Below are positions 12,107-24,419 of a stretch of DNA of 64,000 nucleotides, piece after piece. The notes below the pieces were generated by a model. It searched no databases, was not told where the DNA came from, and was given only the letters and a program-made list of their open reading frames with translations. The stretch is taken from assembly GCF_030704535.1 (NCBI RefSeq), contig NC_081813.1, positions 3,868,001 to 3,932,000 of the forward strand, given 5' to 3'. Source of the DNA: Vitis vinifera. Lineage: Eukaryota > Streptophyta > Magnoliopsida > Vitales > Vitaceae. How positions within the stretch are numbered: the stretch's first letter is position 1; each line of letters begins with the position of its first letter. The position numbers and the translations under genes are program-made.

Positions 12107-15100
12107 CTATAGTTCATCTTTGCTTACTTGGTCTTGGACTCCTATATTTTTGTTGATGAATGCTGCCAAGTCCTTTGAGCTAGATTTTGTAGAAAGCTTG
12201 ATCTGCCCAGCAAAATTGGTGTCATGGGATGGAAGGTTAAAATGTATAAGCAAATAAAAACAACCCAAAATGAATATATTATGAAATAGTTACCGGATTT
12301 GATTTGTCATCCGCCTTGTAAAATAAGAGTGTTGGGTAATCATCTACCTGCAAAACAAACAAAATGGAGAGCCCTTTCAGCTTCCTCGATTATGCCCACA
12401 TCTGTTACTGTCAAATTTGGCAAAAAGTGTCTCTGATCAATATTTTCCAGAAACTCTTTTCTTATTCCTTGTTTATTGGGATAGTGATTTGTGCTATGTG
12501 AAAGTTAAAGGACAGTGCCATAAATTTCTTCGAAAAAGGCTCACCATGGATTCAAGGTTCAGAACACAACAACAAAACTGAGTAATCTATATGAAATTGA
12601 TTGGGTTGATCAATTGGAGCAAAATGAAATCAAGAAGATGAGAAAATTTATTATGGTCTGGCAAAACTTGTTTTGACATATGATAAGTTCGATCAGTTTT
12701 TGGAAACAATCCAATGTCATATTGAATACTGAGAAAAGGGGAAGTATAAGTTAAGACATTACAATCTAATGAAAAAAAACCTGGACTAGCCCAGAAGACA
12801 ATATCAGGCAAAGCAATTCTATAATGGTCAAGCCCAGATATCATGGAACACTGAACGCTGGAACAGTAAAACAGGATTTATGCAGTGAGGAAAAAGAGAC
12901 CCCCCTCAAAAAAAAAAAAAAAAAGAAACAAAAAAGATGTGTCTTGGATGATAAATCTGCTGATAACTAGAAAAGCAGCATGGTGGCTTGAGTCATTGCC
13001 TCGCACATTTGATCTGACCCCAGAAATAGACAGTAACCAGATGATAAACTCATAATCAAACTATAGACATTCTAACAGAAGATATGTCCAACTTCCAGGG
13101 CTGAATATTATTCAAAAAGAAATATCAGTTAGAATTGCACATTAAAAGGATATCAGATCTTTATTGGGCATTTGATAAAATTTACACCTCTCCATCCATT
13201 CTGTTTTGTACAGCATTTGTAATAAGCCTAGTTTGTTGTTCATAGCATCTGACTACTTGTGCCAGTAGGGTCATCCTTGAATTCCCATAAATATTAATCC
13301 AACCTTCCAATTTCATTTTTAATGGAAAATGTAATTTTATGTTCATGGCAGATTCCTGAAGAATGGATTTGAGCCTTCAAAAGTATGAAAACAAAAATGG
13401 GATGTTTTCATTCCCATTCTGTACATTTACCCCGGTTTATTTAATTGCTTTAAAAGGTAATCTTTTTACTCAAAATAACTGATTATTTGGCTACTAGTAC
13501 ATAGGGTTGAAACTCAATCATTATCAGAAAATTGTTAATAATAATTACCTTCAGTTTTGGATGTTCATTTGCAGAAGCATCTATCCTCGCAAAAATTAGA
13601 TTATCTAACCCTTTGAAGTGCTTGGCCAACTTCTTCATCTGCTTGCTCGTGGTCTCACAATCAATGCACCAAGGACTGTATACCTGGTTTTAGGACAATC
13701 AAAGTACGTCTTTTACAAAAAAAATAACCTGAAATAATAATATTCCGACAAAATTCCAAAAACTTTAGGACCACATGTGGAAGAAAATTCAGAAATAAAA
13801 TCATTTTACAATTCAAGAATTTGTTTCTATGTAGATAACAGATACTATATGAAAACATATCCAAGGATTGTGGCTTCTCCTGTGCTTTCTGGGATACCAT
13901 TTTCATTGCAAGAGGCTCTGCATCAGCTATTTTATTTTATTTGATAGGCTCTGCATCAGCTATTTTATTTTATCTGATAGGTTCTGCTTCAGCTATGAAC
14001 ACTTCAATCATCTCATACTAGGCAAAAAATAATATACAACAAACAAATATTGCAATATAATTGAGCATGACACATCCTGCTATACACTTCTTTTTATGAT
14101 GATTTACGTTCAATATCCAACCTTAACTCCCTGACATAATGATGCACATGTCTTCAAACAGCATAAAAGCACTGTTTAGCATGATTTGTTTTTCTAACAA
14201 AATGAAGCATAACAAAAACAAATAAAGCTCAAATGTGAGCAAAGAGAATTGCATATCAAAGAAAAAGAAATGCAATTAAAGAGAACGGAGAGAAGGTGTA
14301 TATATGCAAACCTCAAGAAGGACATTCTTGTCACCGCTCAAAACCAAGTTATCAAATGTCTTTCCCACAACAATCTGGACACTTTCCTCTTTCTGCAATT
14401 CCAAAATCCCAAAGATTTGTGAAGAAAAAATTTCTGAGTTTTGCTAGTTATAATCTGAAAATAGATAGATAAAAAGGCACCGACATTCTGATAATGGAAA
14501 TTGAACAAGTCCACCTACATAAGATTTGAAATGAGTACATAATGCTTTTTTGTAACATTAGACTATTTGAAGACTTTATTAGCTTTCTGAACATTTGTTT
14601 AAGATATGGGAATAATAGAGATTCAAGATATGACCCCATTTGTTTGTTGCTAGTGACTATGGTGATGTCCCCGGTGTATTCCAAATTCAAGAGTTACTAT
14701 GCTATGTAAATAAAATGGGCTTTTTCATGTTTCATGGAGGTTCTTCTCTAAATAAATGAAGCAACTTCAGAAGCATAAACTGACTTCTTCAAAATAAATA
14801 AAAAATAAATAAAATGAAAATTTTGAATTTCAACTCTTACCCTTTATTTCCTACAAATGGTGCATTCAAAGTAAAAGAAAATAATCTGAATCATATTGTT
14901 GTTTCAAATGCATAGCTCAAAACTTGGCCAAACTACAAATTTAAAAGCAATGGATAAACTTGTCCAAGAGATAAATCTAAATATTTATCTAACAAGGAAC
15001 TAGGTTTCTATATCAGCCAAAAACAAACAAACAAGGGGAAAAAAACACCACCACCAACAACAAAAACAAAATAAAACATAAAGAAAACTAAGAAGGAATC

Positions 15101-18100
15101 ATAGAGTTGATTCAGAGTGACATCATTCTGAAAAATCAATAAATGAGACACTCACGTTATCTGGTATTGCCTGTGATCTGAAGTGTGGTGATAGAGTACC
15201 CTGCAGAAGCCCTGAGCAGAACTCCTAGAAATGCCAATTCAAAAGGACTGTCTTAGTTTCAGAAATAACCATTTCATTCAAGGCAAAATCAAAGGAAGAA
15301 AGAATGTTACTTCAATTTTGCTTGGTGTTGGATCTGACTCTAACAAATACTTTGAGCTGATTTTGTTATCAAAAGCAGTCACCTATCAGGCACACAGAGG
15401 AAACATCCATGCAGCAATTTACTTCTAAAGTTTAAGTAAATGATGTAACAGCATAATTCATAAATCAGCAGCTAAAAGAAAGATCACTTATTGAGAAACT
15501 AACTATAGTGTCTTCTGAGTCTTCAAGCCCAAACAAAGTCAAGAAGGGCTTTGCAAGGTTGTCCTCAGTAATGTCAACGTATACAATCATTATCTGCATC
15601 CATAAGATGACATCAGAAGAAATACAACAGTAAAAGGGAGGGCAGTTACCCCAATAGCTTAAAAAATAGGGAGTTAACCTTGGAAACGAACTTTCTTGCA
15701 ACATCCTGTAGAAGCTTAAGAAGATTCTTAAAGGCATCAGCCTTTGCAAAGACAAAAACCTGTATGAAATTGAAGATAGATCATTAAAGCCTCATAAGCA
15801 TGTTTCAAATTTTTGCGATTAATATTATGCTTAACTGAACATATGATTTTCAATAGACCATAACCAGAGAGTAAAATTTATGTTTCCAAAGGCATTGTTT
15901 ATCTCTCTTTGACACTATTATGAGCTGGATTTAATAAATGAAATGATGGTGCTTGCCATTTAGCTCTTATAGAAAAAAAATCCCTTTAACTTGATAGGTA
16001 ATTGATGATCAGATGACAGTCCAAAAGCAGTTCTCTGCTTCATTTATCCTGCCTTAATTTTGTTGCTGACATGTTTTTTTTTTTTTTTTTTTTTGATAAC
16101 CATGGATGTCCGGTCCAGCTTACGCGCACCTTGATTAATCCCACGGGGCCCTGAAGTTAACGACCGGGTAAACTCCAATGGCCTTGAGGGGACTCGAACT
16201 GGTGACCATTGGGGAGCAAACCCAAGACCGGACCAACTGAGCTACCCCTCAGGGTTTGTTGCTGACATCTTTTCAATCTACTCAGTTTTGTGTAAGACTG
16301 ATTAAATTGTCAGTTTTGAATCACTCCTTAAATTTAATTTCACTATTTTTTCATATCTACTCCTAATTTTACAAAAATTATATTTCATACAATCTTTTTT
16401 ATTCTGCATATCTCATAAGTAAAGCACTTCTCAATAATTGTGAAGTTGATCCTTAATCCAGTTTGTTCAAACTAAAGCTATAACGCTAGCAAATAACATT
16501 CAAATTGGGATTTCTTCCTGGAAATGCCAACTAAGGATACGCACAAACAACATAGAAGGATAAGTGCTCAATGCGGGCCCTTGATGTAGGTGCCTAAGTT
16601 TCATTGATCACTAACCCTCTCCCCCAATTTGTTCAAATGTTATTTGTTGTTCCATAAAGTAAGCTTCAGGTTGCCCATGTTAAGCTACCGTGAAGTCTTC
16701 AATCTTTTTTGCCCAGTTTATTTATTTTTCTGTTATTTGATCACAAAGTCTAAATACCTTTGAGGAAATTTTCAGTATTTTAAGAATCTCATGCAAAGGA
16801 AATCAAGGAAGAAAAATGGAAGTGGAAGTCATAAACACCTGGAATTTGACAGGACTCGAATATACTTTGATAGAATTAAGTTCAGTCAATATGGTAACCA
16901 ATGGAAACTTGTTGTAGTCCAAAAAGTCCAGTATTTGGTCCATTTCAAAGGTGCCTTCTGCAAAACCAGACAAATTCAGCATTCTTTATCTCGATAAATT
17001 CAAACAGAATTTCAAGGATTGTCCAAGCCCAGAATTTCAAGGATTGTCCAAGCCCCCAAAAGCAATACAAATTCTAAGTGCAATTAAAAATAAGCCTGCT
17101 CAAGATGTTATACTCTGTTTAACTAAATAAAATTGGAAGTAAGAAATTATTCCAAAGAAGACCATGAAACCAAGAAAATAAAGTTCCATCTCTTGGAACC
17201 ATTGAAAGTAACTGAGATAAAGTACAATAGATAGCTCGTTTGGAAAAAGTAGTCTGCCACTAGCAAATTACCAACTTACCATATGTTGTGTATCTTTCCA
17301 TCTCACTTTTAACAAGGCCAAGGAAAAGACTATTAGGTTTAATGTTAGGGAAGAGAACTTTGGCAACCTCGATGTCATTCACTTCAACAAACTGGATTTC
17401 ATTGTGAGAAGTTGCTGCTTTTACAAACTCCTCATACTCGCATCCCTGAAAATAAACTCCATTTAGTTTAAATAAATATCTAGAACATAATCAAACCTAA
17501 AGCAAAAACAGATTGTCAATTTTTATTTTTTATTAAAAATAATAATGCTCTAAAACCCTAACATGAAAACTAATACAATAAAAAGTATTAGCCAAAAATG
17601 AAAAAGCAGAGCAAAGATGAAAGTGACCCAATGTCAAGTGCTTGGAAAATCTATGTACAAAGGTATGGCCCAAAATTTAATTCCTACTATTCTAACTATC
17701 AGTTTGCGGATGTGCTATTTCAAGTGCAGATACAGGCTGGATCATCTCTATTGTGATTATTGAGAACAAAAAAGGGGAAAAAAGAAGCAAGAAACCTGTG
17801 CAAAGTGACATTTTTGGTATTGAGCAAAAAATAGAAGATCTAGCCAACAAATCTAGATTGAGAAAAGTGATGAGCAAAATATGATTCCTCATAGCAGCCA
17901 TAGAAGCTCAGATGAAGAAAATTTAATTAAAATATAATATTAACAGGCTATACAAAAGGTTTCAACATCACAAAGGACTATTATTATACAATCAACAAAC
18001 ATACAGAGAGTGACTCAAGTGCTGCTTCTCAATACCCAGTGACATTTCTTGTTCAGGAATTAAGGCATATAGAACTCATGAAAGATTTAGGGTTTGGATT

Positions 18101-20962
18101 TCAGAATCAATTTTTCAGTATATCTTAGATAACATTCAAAGGAAATTCACAAATGACATTCAAATTCACATACCACAAATTTCTTGAATAAACCAATAGC
18201 AAACGTATGGTGCTTCTTAAGAAACTCTTCTGCCTCAGTTACCGAGTTTATCCTGATAACAGGTACACCAGTCTTCTTCCTTACCCATATCACTATTTCT
18301 TCCCTGATTAAAAATCAACCCCACGAAAACAAATCAGTATGAAATTCAAGTCATAGAGACACAGCACAATTAAAATAAAAATTATAGCTTGACAAACATG
18401 AGAAGAAGTCGTGTGAGATGCTTCATTTAAGTCCAATTAAGAATGGCAGCAACCATGAGAAAAAGCTGACTTAAATCAATTTGAAAGTGCTACAAGGATA
18501 AGGGGAAGGCCTAAAGAATAAAGGTCTAACAGTGAGAAAAATAAATCATGACGCACATTACTAAAAGGCATGGCTAAGTTGAAACAGGGTGCCAAAAGAA
18601 GGGTCATCTGATGGGCACCATTTACTTGGGATATAAAGCTTCCCGGACTTGATTGGGAGGTGGTGTGTACCCAAAAGGAGAGTGGGGGTCTAGGTATTCG
18701 GAAAATTGATCTCTTGAATAAGGCCCTGTTGGGGAAATGGATTTGGCGGTTCGCCTTTGAGGAAGATTTTTTCTGGAGGAGGGTGGTTGGGGTGAAGTAT
18801 GGCCAGTTGGGTTTTGGTTGGAGAACAAAGGAGGCCCGCGGAACGTTTGGGGTGGGGGTTTGGAGGGATATTTTGAAGGAGTCGTCTTGGTGTTGGGATA
18901 ACATAGAGTTCAAAGTGGGAAAGGGGACTAAGGTGAGTTTCTGGACTGACCATTGGAGCGGAAATGAGGTGCTGTCCCAAGCTTTTCCCCAGTTGTTTGC
19001 GTTGGCGGTCCAAAGGAACGCCTCGGTAAATGAGATGTGGGATTCTAGCCTCGGTCAAGGAGGTTGGAATATAAGACTTTCTAGAAACTCTAATGATTGG
19101 GAGCTGGACGCATTAGGAGAGTTGCTGCATTTGTTGAGGGATTTGAGGATTTCTCTTGAAGAGGACGAAGTGATTTGGAAAGGAGAGGGTCAAGGCCGCT
19201 TTCGGATTAGAGATGCTTACAAGCTGCTGTCAGGGTCTAATGTCATTACCTTCCCGAAAAAGAGCATTTGGGTGGACAAGGTCCCAACCAAAGTTGCTTT
19301 TTTTGCTTGGGAGGCTTCTTGGGAGAAGGTCCTAACTTTGGACAAGCTTCAAAGACGGGGCTGGCAGTTTCCAAACCGGTGTTTTTTGTGTGGTTGTGAA
19401 GAGGAAAATGTAAATCATATTCTTTTACACTGTACAGTTGTAAGGGCTCTCTGGGAGATTGTCTTGGCCTTGTTTGGGGCTAATTGGGTGTTCCCAGAGA
19501 AAGTCAAAGAGATGTTAGTCAGTTGGAGGGGCCCTTTTGTGGGGAGAAAGAGGAAAAGGGTTTGGACTTCCATTCCGTTGTGTATTTTTTGGACGGTCTG
19601 GAAGGAGAGAAATAGATTAGATTTCAGGGGGGACTCTCTAGCTATTCAGAAGCTAAAGAATTCTTTTGTTTGTAACTTGTGGAGTTGGGCTAGGGTGTAT
19701 ATGGGAGAGGAGTCCTCTTTGCTTTTAGGTTTTTTGGAATGGCTTGCCGTTCCCTAAGGGGTGGTGAGTGTTGGCTTTTGTTTTGGCTACTATGTATACT
19801 TCCTGTATGCTTTGTGGCTTTTTGCCTCGTTTAATATATTTGCACTTATCAAAAAAAAAAAAAAAAAGCTTCCCGGACTTGATACACTTCTACATAGAAA
19901 GAAGCCAGTCAGAAGGAAAATGCCGCCAAGAAAATGACTGAGAAATGCCATGATGGTTATCATGGCTTATTAGTTTTCTTAAAACTCATGAATTTACAGT
20001 CAACATCACAAGTTGAGTCCAAAATTAAAATTTGAACCAGATTTGAACAATCTGGGTTTACCTATTTTCTACTTATTCTGCCAATTTTTTTTTCAAAACC
20101 CATCCAAATTAATGCAAAAAATTAATATGATCCTTTCCCCAGCCCGAATTCCAATCCAAATGTACCTGGATTTGGCTGGGTTTTCTGAATTTACATAGAT
20201 TCTAAGCTGAATTGTGTCCTAGTTTGTTTCATAAAGTTCAATCCAAACCCAAATTTCAACTATATTTTCTTTTTAATTCTCCCGAACAATTCTAAATCTA
20301 TGTTAATCATTTTTACATAAAATCATCATCATGCACAACCGAACTCAATGACCAAAAAAGGAAAAAAGAAAAAAATCACAGACAGACCAAAATTCTTGGG
20401 ACAATTCAATACCAATTCTAACAAAGAAAGCATATACTCACGAAGAAAAGCCACCAGTGTAAGGTTGAGAAGTCCCATTGGTGAACAGAAGCAGAGTTGG
20501 AAAGCCACTGATCCCAAGAGACGACGCCGTTTTAGGATGCCGCTCGGCATCGAGTTTGGACATCAACAGAGGACTCCCCAATTCCTTGAGCGATGTTGCC
20601 GCCTCTGCAAATTGAGGCATGAGCTCCGCACTTCTGGGGCACCAAGGCGCATAACCCAGAACTAAAACATACTCATTCCCATCAATGATCCTCTTGGTGT
20701 TATCACTGTTGAGTTCAAGTACTATCCTTTGGGCTTTGACTATAACCTCAGCCTCAGTCGACTTCACATGGCTCCCTTGGTTTTGCTGCGATTCCTCCTC
20801 TTCATCCAATGCTATAAGCTCTTCAATGCCCTCAAACTCATCCTCACCATCACCGTTACCATCACTGGTCTCATAGGCAGTAATAGAGACGAAAAAACTC
20901 AGCAACAGCAAAAGGGTGACAGTCAAATAGACGAATCTTGAGGTGGGTTTTGCAGCAAACAT
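12107..20962 (-). CDS. PDIL1-5: Protein disulfide isomerase-like protein, PDIL1-5/1-6 type (12 exons, 537 aa)
   Basis: Exons in coding order: 20962-20442, 18303-18174, 17445-17280, 16957-16839, 15759-15679, 15593-15504, 15382-15311, 15224-15156, 14392-14312, 13683-13549, 12347-12294, 12202-12107. All have GT-AG junctions and kept phase. Residues 8-29 are a hydrophobic signal peptide. Residues 33-58 are acidic. The first thioredoxin domain has WCPRS (107-111), lacking the second Cys. Two middle thioredoxin-like domains lack Cys pairs. The last catalytic domain has WCIDC (448-452), and the protein ends KDEL, the ER-retention signal. This a-b-b'-a' plan with one degenerate site is the known pattern of plant PDIL1-5 and PDIL1-6; I cannot tell which orthologue it is. 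The role is disulfide formation and isomerisation in the ER lumen. The start is the ATG at 20962; an upstream in-frame GTG was rejected. Intron 1 (2.1 kb) holds a LINE and intron 4 a SINE, with exons untouched. Confidence 0.95.
13913..13998. repeat. 33-bp tandem repeat, about 2.6 copies
   Basis: The unit begins 'aggctctgcatcagctat' at 13913 and 13946, then 'aggttctgcttcagctat' at 13979, an exact 33-bp period. It lies in the PDI-like gene intron between the exons at 13549-13683 and 14312-14392. Confidence 0.9.
16059..16268 (-). mobile_element. tRNA-derived SINE with 14-bp target-site duplication
   Basis: On the minus strand, the head carries an RNA polymerase III A box, TAGCTCAGTTGG (complement of 16233-16244), and a B box, GTTCGAGTC (complement of 16191-16199). 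It ends in an A-tail, seen on the plus strand as a T-run from about 16074. The body is 16073-16254. The flanking direct repeats tttgttgctgacat at 16059-16072 and 16255-16268 are identical, so the insertion is fairly young. It sits in an intron of the PDI-like gene, in the same orientation as that gene. Confidence 0.93.
17007..17056. repeat. Short direct duplication, about 25 bp twice
   Basis: The string 'aatttcaaggattgtccaag' followed by 'ccc' occurs twice back to back in the intron just upstream (in gene sense) of the exon at 16839-16957. Confidence 0.85.
18635..19883 (+). mobile_element. 5'-truncated L1-type LINE with 19-bp target-site duplication
   Basis: The sequence aaagcttcccggacttgat lies at 18635-18653 and again at 19865-19883, flanking about 1.2 kb that ends in an A-tail preceded by 'cttatc'. 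That is the signature of target-primed reverse transcription. Only the 3' part of the element is present. It sits in intron 1 of the PDI-like gene, antisense to it. The perfect TSD and the uninterrupted reading frame point to a recent insertion compared with the LINE at 32780-39009. Confidence 0.95.
18660..19757 (+). pseudogene. LINE ORF2 C-terminal fragment (zf-RVT zinc-binding region, 365 codons open)
   Basis: The frame encodes the region after the reverse transcriptase in plant LINE ORF2. It starts at the [19 protein letters not shown] segment that follows the RT domain. It then has the WxDxW-type stretch (SFWTDHWSG) and the zinc-binding reverse-transcriptase motif CFLCG...HILLHC, and ends EWLAVP before the stop. 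No endonuclease or polymerase is present, so it cannot act alone. The frame itself has no stops or frameshifts, unlike the other two LINE copies in this window. Confidence 0.9.
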
Positions 20963-21059
20963 GCTGGTTTGAACAGGGCGATGATGGTGTTTGGCTATTG
21001 AATGAGATCTGCGATGAGGCGAAATCACAAAGGTGGGGACTTTTGGCTTGTTAGCATGG

Positions 21060-22920
21060 GAGGGGCTTCAGTGAAAAGTCTTGGATCTTGATGGCATATT
21101 ATGTAAAAACCGTGTCTTTTTGGGGAAGAAGTGTAAATTAGAATTGTTTTTATTGAAAATATTATTAGGAAAAATAGCTTATTGTTATTAATTTCCCTTT
21201 TAATTAAATTAAGTGTGACATTAATTTCAATATAAAAGATACTCTCAGTTTCCTTTTCTATATACCATAAATATTTTTTATTTTTTTATTAAAATAAATA
21301 AATTATATAAATTAATAAATTTACTCTTAAATTTGAAATTATGTGGGGTAACAAGGTGTCTTGATGAGACAAATTTGGACACCTTAAAATGGAAAAATGA
21401 GGTGTAACAAAAGTTATCTCTTTATTCCAGTTTAAATGATAGCTAATAATTCTTTTTTTTTTTTTTAATATAAGATACTCCACATTATTTAGCATTTAAG
21501 TAGATAAGCCTGTCCTCAACTCAAAGTTGTCTTAATTATGGTAAATATTGGTCAATCAAGGTCAACATCCTTGCTTGCATGCTTCACATTGCTTTTGTGT
21601 GAAATAAAATTTTCATTCCCGTTAAACAAAATGGCATTTTGGTTTATAAGTCAAGCTTGGTGATAAGTTTATCATAAAATGGTATTTAGAATATGATATC
21701 CAATCCCAATATGAAACTTTATCTATTTGATTTAGTGTTTATCTAACCTCATAATCTTATCATAGCGACGAAGTGATTATGATATCACACCTTGGTTATT
21801 AGGGATGACAAAGGCACATGTCATCCATTCAAAGTCATCTTATTTGTTTATATCTATTTCCGTCTGAATGGAGTGGACGGAGTATAGAAATTCTATACTT
21901 GCCTAGTTTTGCCCCTTTAAAATTTTTTTAATATTTTTTAAAATTTTAATTTTTAAAATTATAAATTTTATTAAAAATAAATATAATTTATAAATAAAAA
22001 TATTATAAAATATTTATAATTTTTTTATAAAAAATAATATTTTATTCATGTTTAAAAAGTTAAAAAATGAAAAAAAAACTAAAATCATGTTTTATTTAAA
22101 ATTATATATAATTGAGCGGGTGAGACAAAGTCATATCCGAATCAATTCTAATCTTGCTCCAAGTTTTTAAGAAGTGAATCAATTCTAATCTTGCTCCAAG
22201 TTTTTAAGAACTTCTTAAACTCATCTCGACCGTTGATCCTTATCTCAAACTCTTTTCTTTAACCAAAAAAAAAAATTCATCTCATCATCATCTCTATAGT
22301 TACCCTTAAAAACCTACTTAAGCATTTGTTAGGCGCGATATGCCAAAGACTCACTACTAGGTAGAGCTTTCTCATAGAAATACAAAAACATATCACCCAC
22401 TTCCTACAATCAGGCCTGAACTTTTGGGTAAGCTCTGCAGGATCAACAACAATCGTTGCACCTAGCAGGGTAGAATTCCCCGGTAAGGTCATTCAGGAAG
22501 TCCCTCCGAGGAGAATAAGTTCCTACCACTAAATACGTAGATGCATTATAAAACAATAAGCCTCTTATTGGAGTCAGAGTGGACAAGAGAGGAAGGGCGC
22601 ACGGGGCTACACCTCCTATTATCAAATCCCTTAGATGATCAGACTGACTGCAATCTATGTGTTCAAAACAGGGGAAAATATACTTCTCATCTATTGCATA
22701 GAAAACACTAACAGCATATCAAGTTCATAAATACATCACAACTATGAAGAACACATATATATATTTTTATTTGCAAAAGCCCCACAGGAGAATCATATAT
22801 ATAAACTCTTCATAGCTATATCTATACGGCTATACCGCCGCAATTCAATCACGCAGGTTTCACGCAAATGGAAAGTTGTTCTGCTCAAAGCCGGATTCTT
22901 AACTCATGGAATGGATATCA
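21060..22920. other. Intergenic region between the PDI-like gene promoter and the LEA-like gene 3' end
   Basis: This is the PDI-like gene promoter side, then AT-rich DNA. A segment near 21805-22140 starts 'gggatgacaaagg' and later has 'gcgggtgagacaaagtcatatcc', resembling degraded plant MITEs that begin GGGATGACAATGGGGC. A 37-bp direct duplication follows at 22139-22209. The 3' part may be 3' UTR of the LEA-like gene. No gene is supported. Confidence 0.5.
22139..22209. repeat. 37-bp tandem duplication
   Basis: 'gaatcaattctaatcttgct' followed by 'ccaagtttttaagaa' occurs at 22139 and again at 22176, essentially identical. Confidence 0.92.
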
Positions 22921-24419
22921 TCAGTCGTATGCACATGTATTCCTCTTGAACTTGATGGGTTTTGTCCTGATAGAGTCGATGACTAGGGGGCAAGACACTT
23001 TTCTTTTGTGCTTAGTCCTCACCAACTTCCCCACCACATCTCCCCTTGACTTGATCTCAAACTCTAATGTGAATGGATACTCAACCACATTGTTGTTGTT
23101 GGAGACTGCTAAACTGGATCCAGCCCCGTATAGGGGGACCTTGGTTCCTTCCAGGATCACCGACACCGTCCTTCGACTCTTTCTGGGCTGATAGTATTTC
23201 TTTAACTGCAGTCACAAATGTACCAAACAGCTATGATTCATTGTCACCCAAAAGTTGTGGCTAAATTTGATCGATTTGATCCGGTTTTATATGTCTCTGA
23301 ACGAGGGGTTCATGGACAGAATTCTCACCTGGCCAGTTGCGACAACAATCTCTGAGTAGACAAGATTGATGGGGGTGGAGCTGACATGAATGCCAAACAA
23401 TGTAGCAGGGTTGTACACACTGATCCTCAATGAGCCATTCAGTGTCAGCATCTTTGTTGGGACCCCAGTGGAGTCTGAGCCCTCCCCAGCATAGATATTG
23501 TTCACTGTCAAGCTCTGCAAGGATCACATACTTCATTTAACATAATACACACAAGAAAAGAACATCAAATGTAGAATCCTGAACCAATTTGTCCTAGAAT
23601 GCTTGTCATAAGATTCCAAGATTTTGTTATTCCCCCATACATAAAAGATAAAAGTACAACAACAGTACATGCCCTGACACCTATTCTCAACCATGGTATT
23701 GTCCATTTTAGACCTCAAGGATCCTTTAAAACATGCCAAGTAAGATTAAGAGAAGCTCCTACATATGTAGCTCTAGGAACTTTTCCCCTGTTCAATACTA
23801 GATATCACAGCTGATGTTCGTTTACCTTTTTCCATACTTCAATGAAGGAAGACAATTGAAACAAATGCATAATCAGGCAATGAAGGAACACATTTTCATC
23901 TTAATGGGAAGAGGCAAACTATATTGTCAATAAGCCCAATGAAAAAATTTAGCATACCTTCACAGTAACCTCAGCTTTGTAAGGCCTGCTTGCTCCCCAT
24001 ATAATCAGGCAAAAGACAGTGAAGAGAAGAACAAAGCTAGTGAGAGCAATCAAGGCCTGGAACCGCCGAGAGAACCCCTTGTGCTCAAGTTCATCATAAT
24101 TCCCCTCTTCCACAATCACATTACACTCAGGCCACCCCTTATCATTCCTTTTCCGGCTCCCCTTCCTCCCTGAAGAAGACCTGAAAATCCCTGAAAACCT
24201 ACTGGCAGAAGAGTTCCTAGAGTGGCGCCCAAAAGAAGGGTGTGAAGGAGACTCCATAGGACTATTATAGATTGGAGTGGCGTGCATTGATGAAGACTTG
24301 TCCCCATCGTGGGAGTCCCTTGAAGGACTTTGTACATAGTACACTGGCCTCTTGGGGGACCTAGAAGGAGAAGATGGGGCTAAACTAGTGATATCGGACT
24401 CTGATTTTGTATGCAACAT
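22921..24419 (-). CDS. LEA2 / NDR1-HIN1-like membrane-anchored protein (3 exons, 310 aa)
   Basis: Exons in coding order: 24419-23958, 23514-23329, 23205-22921; all GT-AG, all phase 0. The first 118 residues are a Ser/Pro/Arg-rich hydrophilic tail: a PVYYVQSPSRDSHDGDK segment near 25-41 typical of this subfamily, then a basic GRKGSRKRNDKG stretch. A single membrane segment follows (about 121-142, ALIALTSFVLLFTVFCLIIW). The rest is a beta-rich LEA2 domain (about 150-270) with the usual 'LTLNGSLRISVYNPATLFGIHVSS' type of core. The predicted topology is N-terminus in the cytosol and the LEA2 domain outside or in the apoplast. Relatives include NDR1/HIN1-like proteins of defence and stress responses, but this subfamily has no settled biochemical role. 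The gene appears intact. Confidence 0.92.

Noticed and set aside
16073..16254. A functional tRNA gene
   Set aside because: It has A and B boxes but no cloverleaf after the head, and has a poly-A tail and target-site duplication, so it is a SINE.
18690..19058. Minus-strand open frames opposite the LINE frame
   Set aside because: They are the antisense shadow of the zf-RVT frame.
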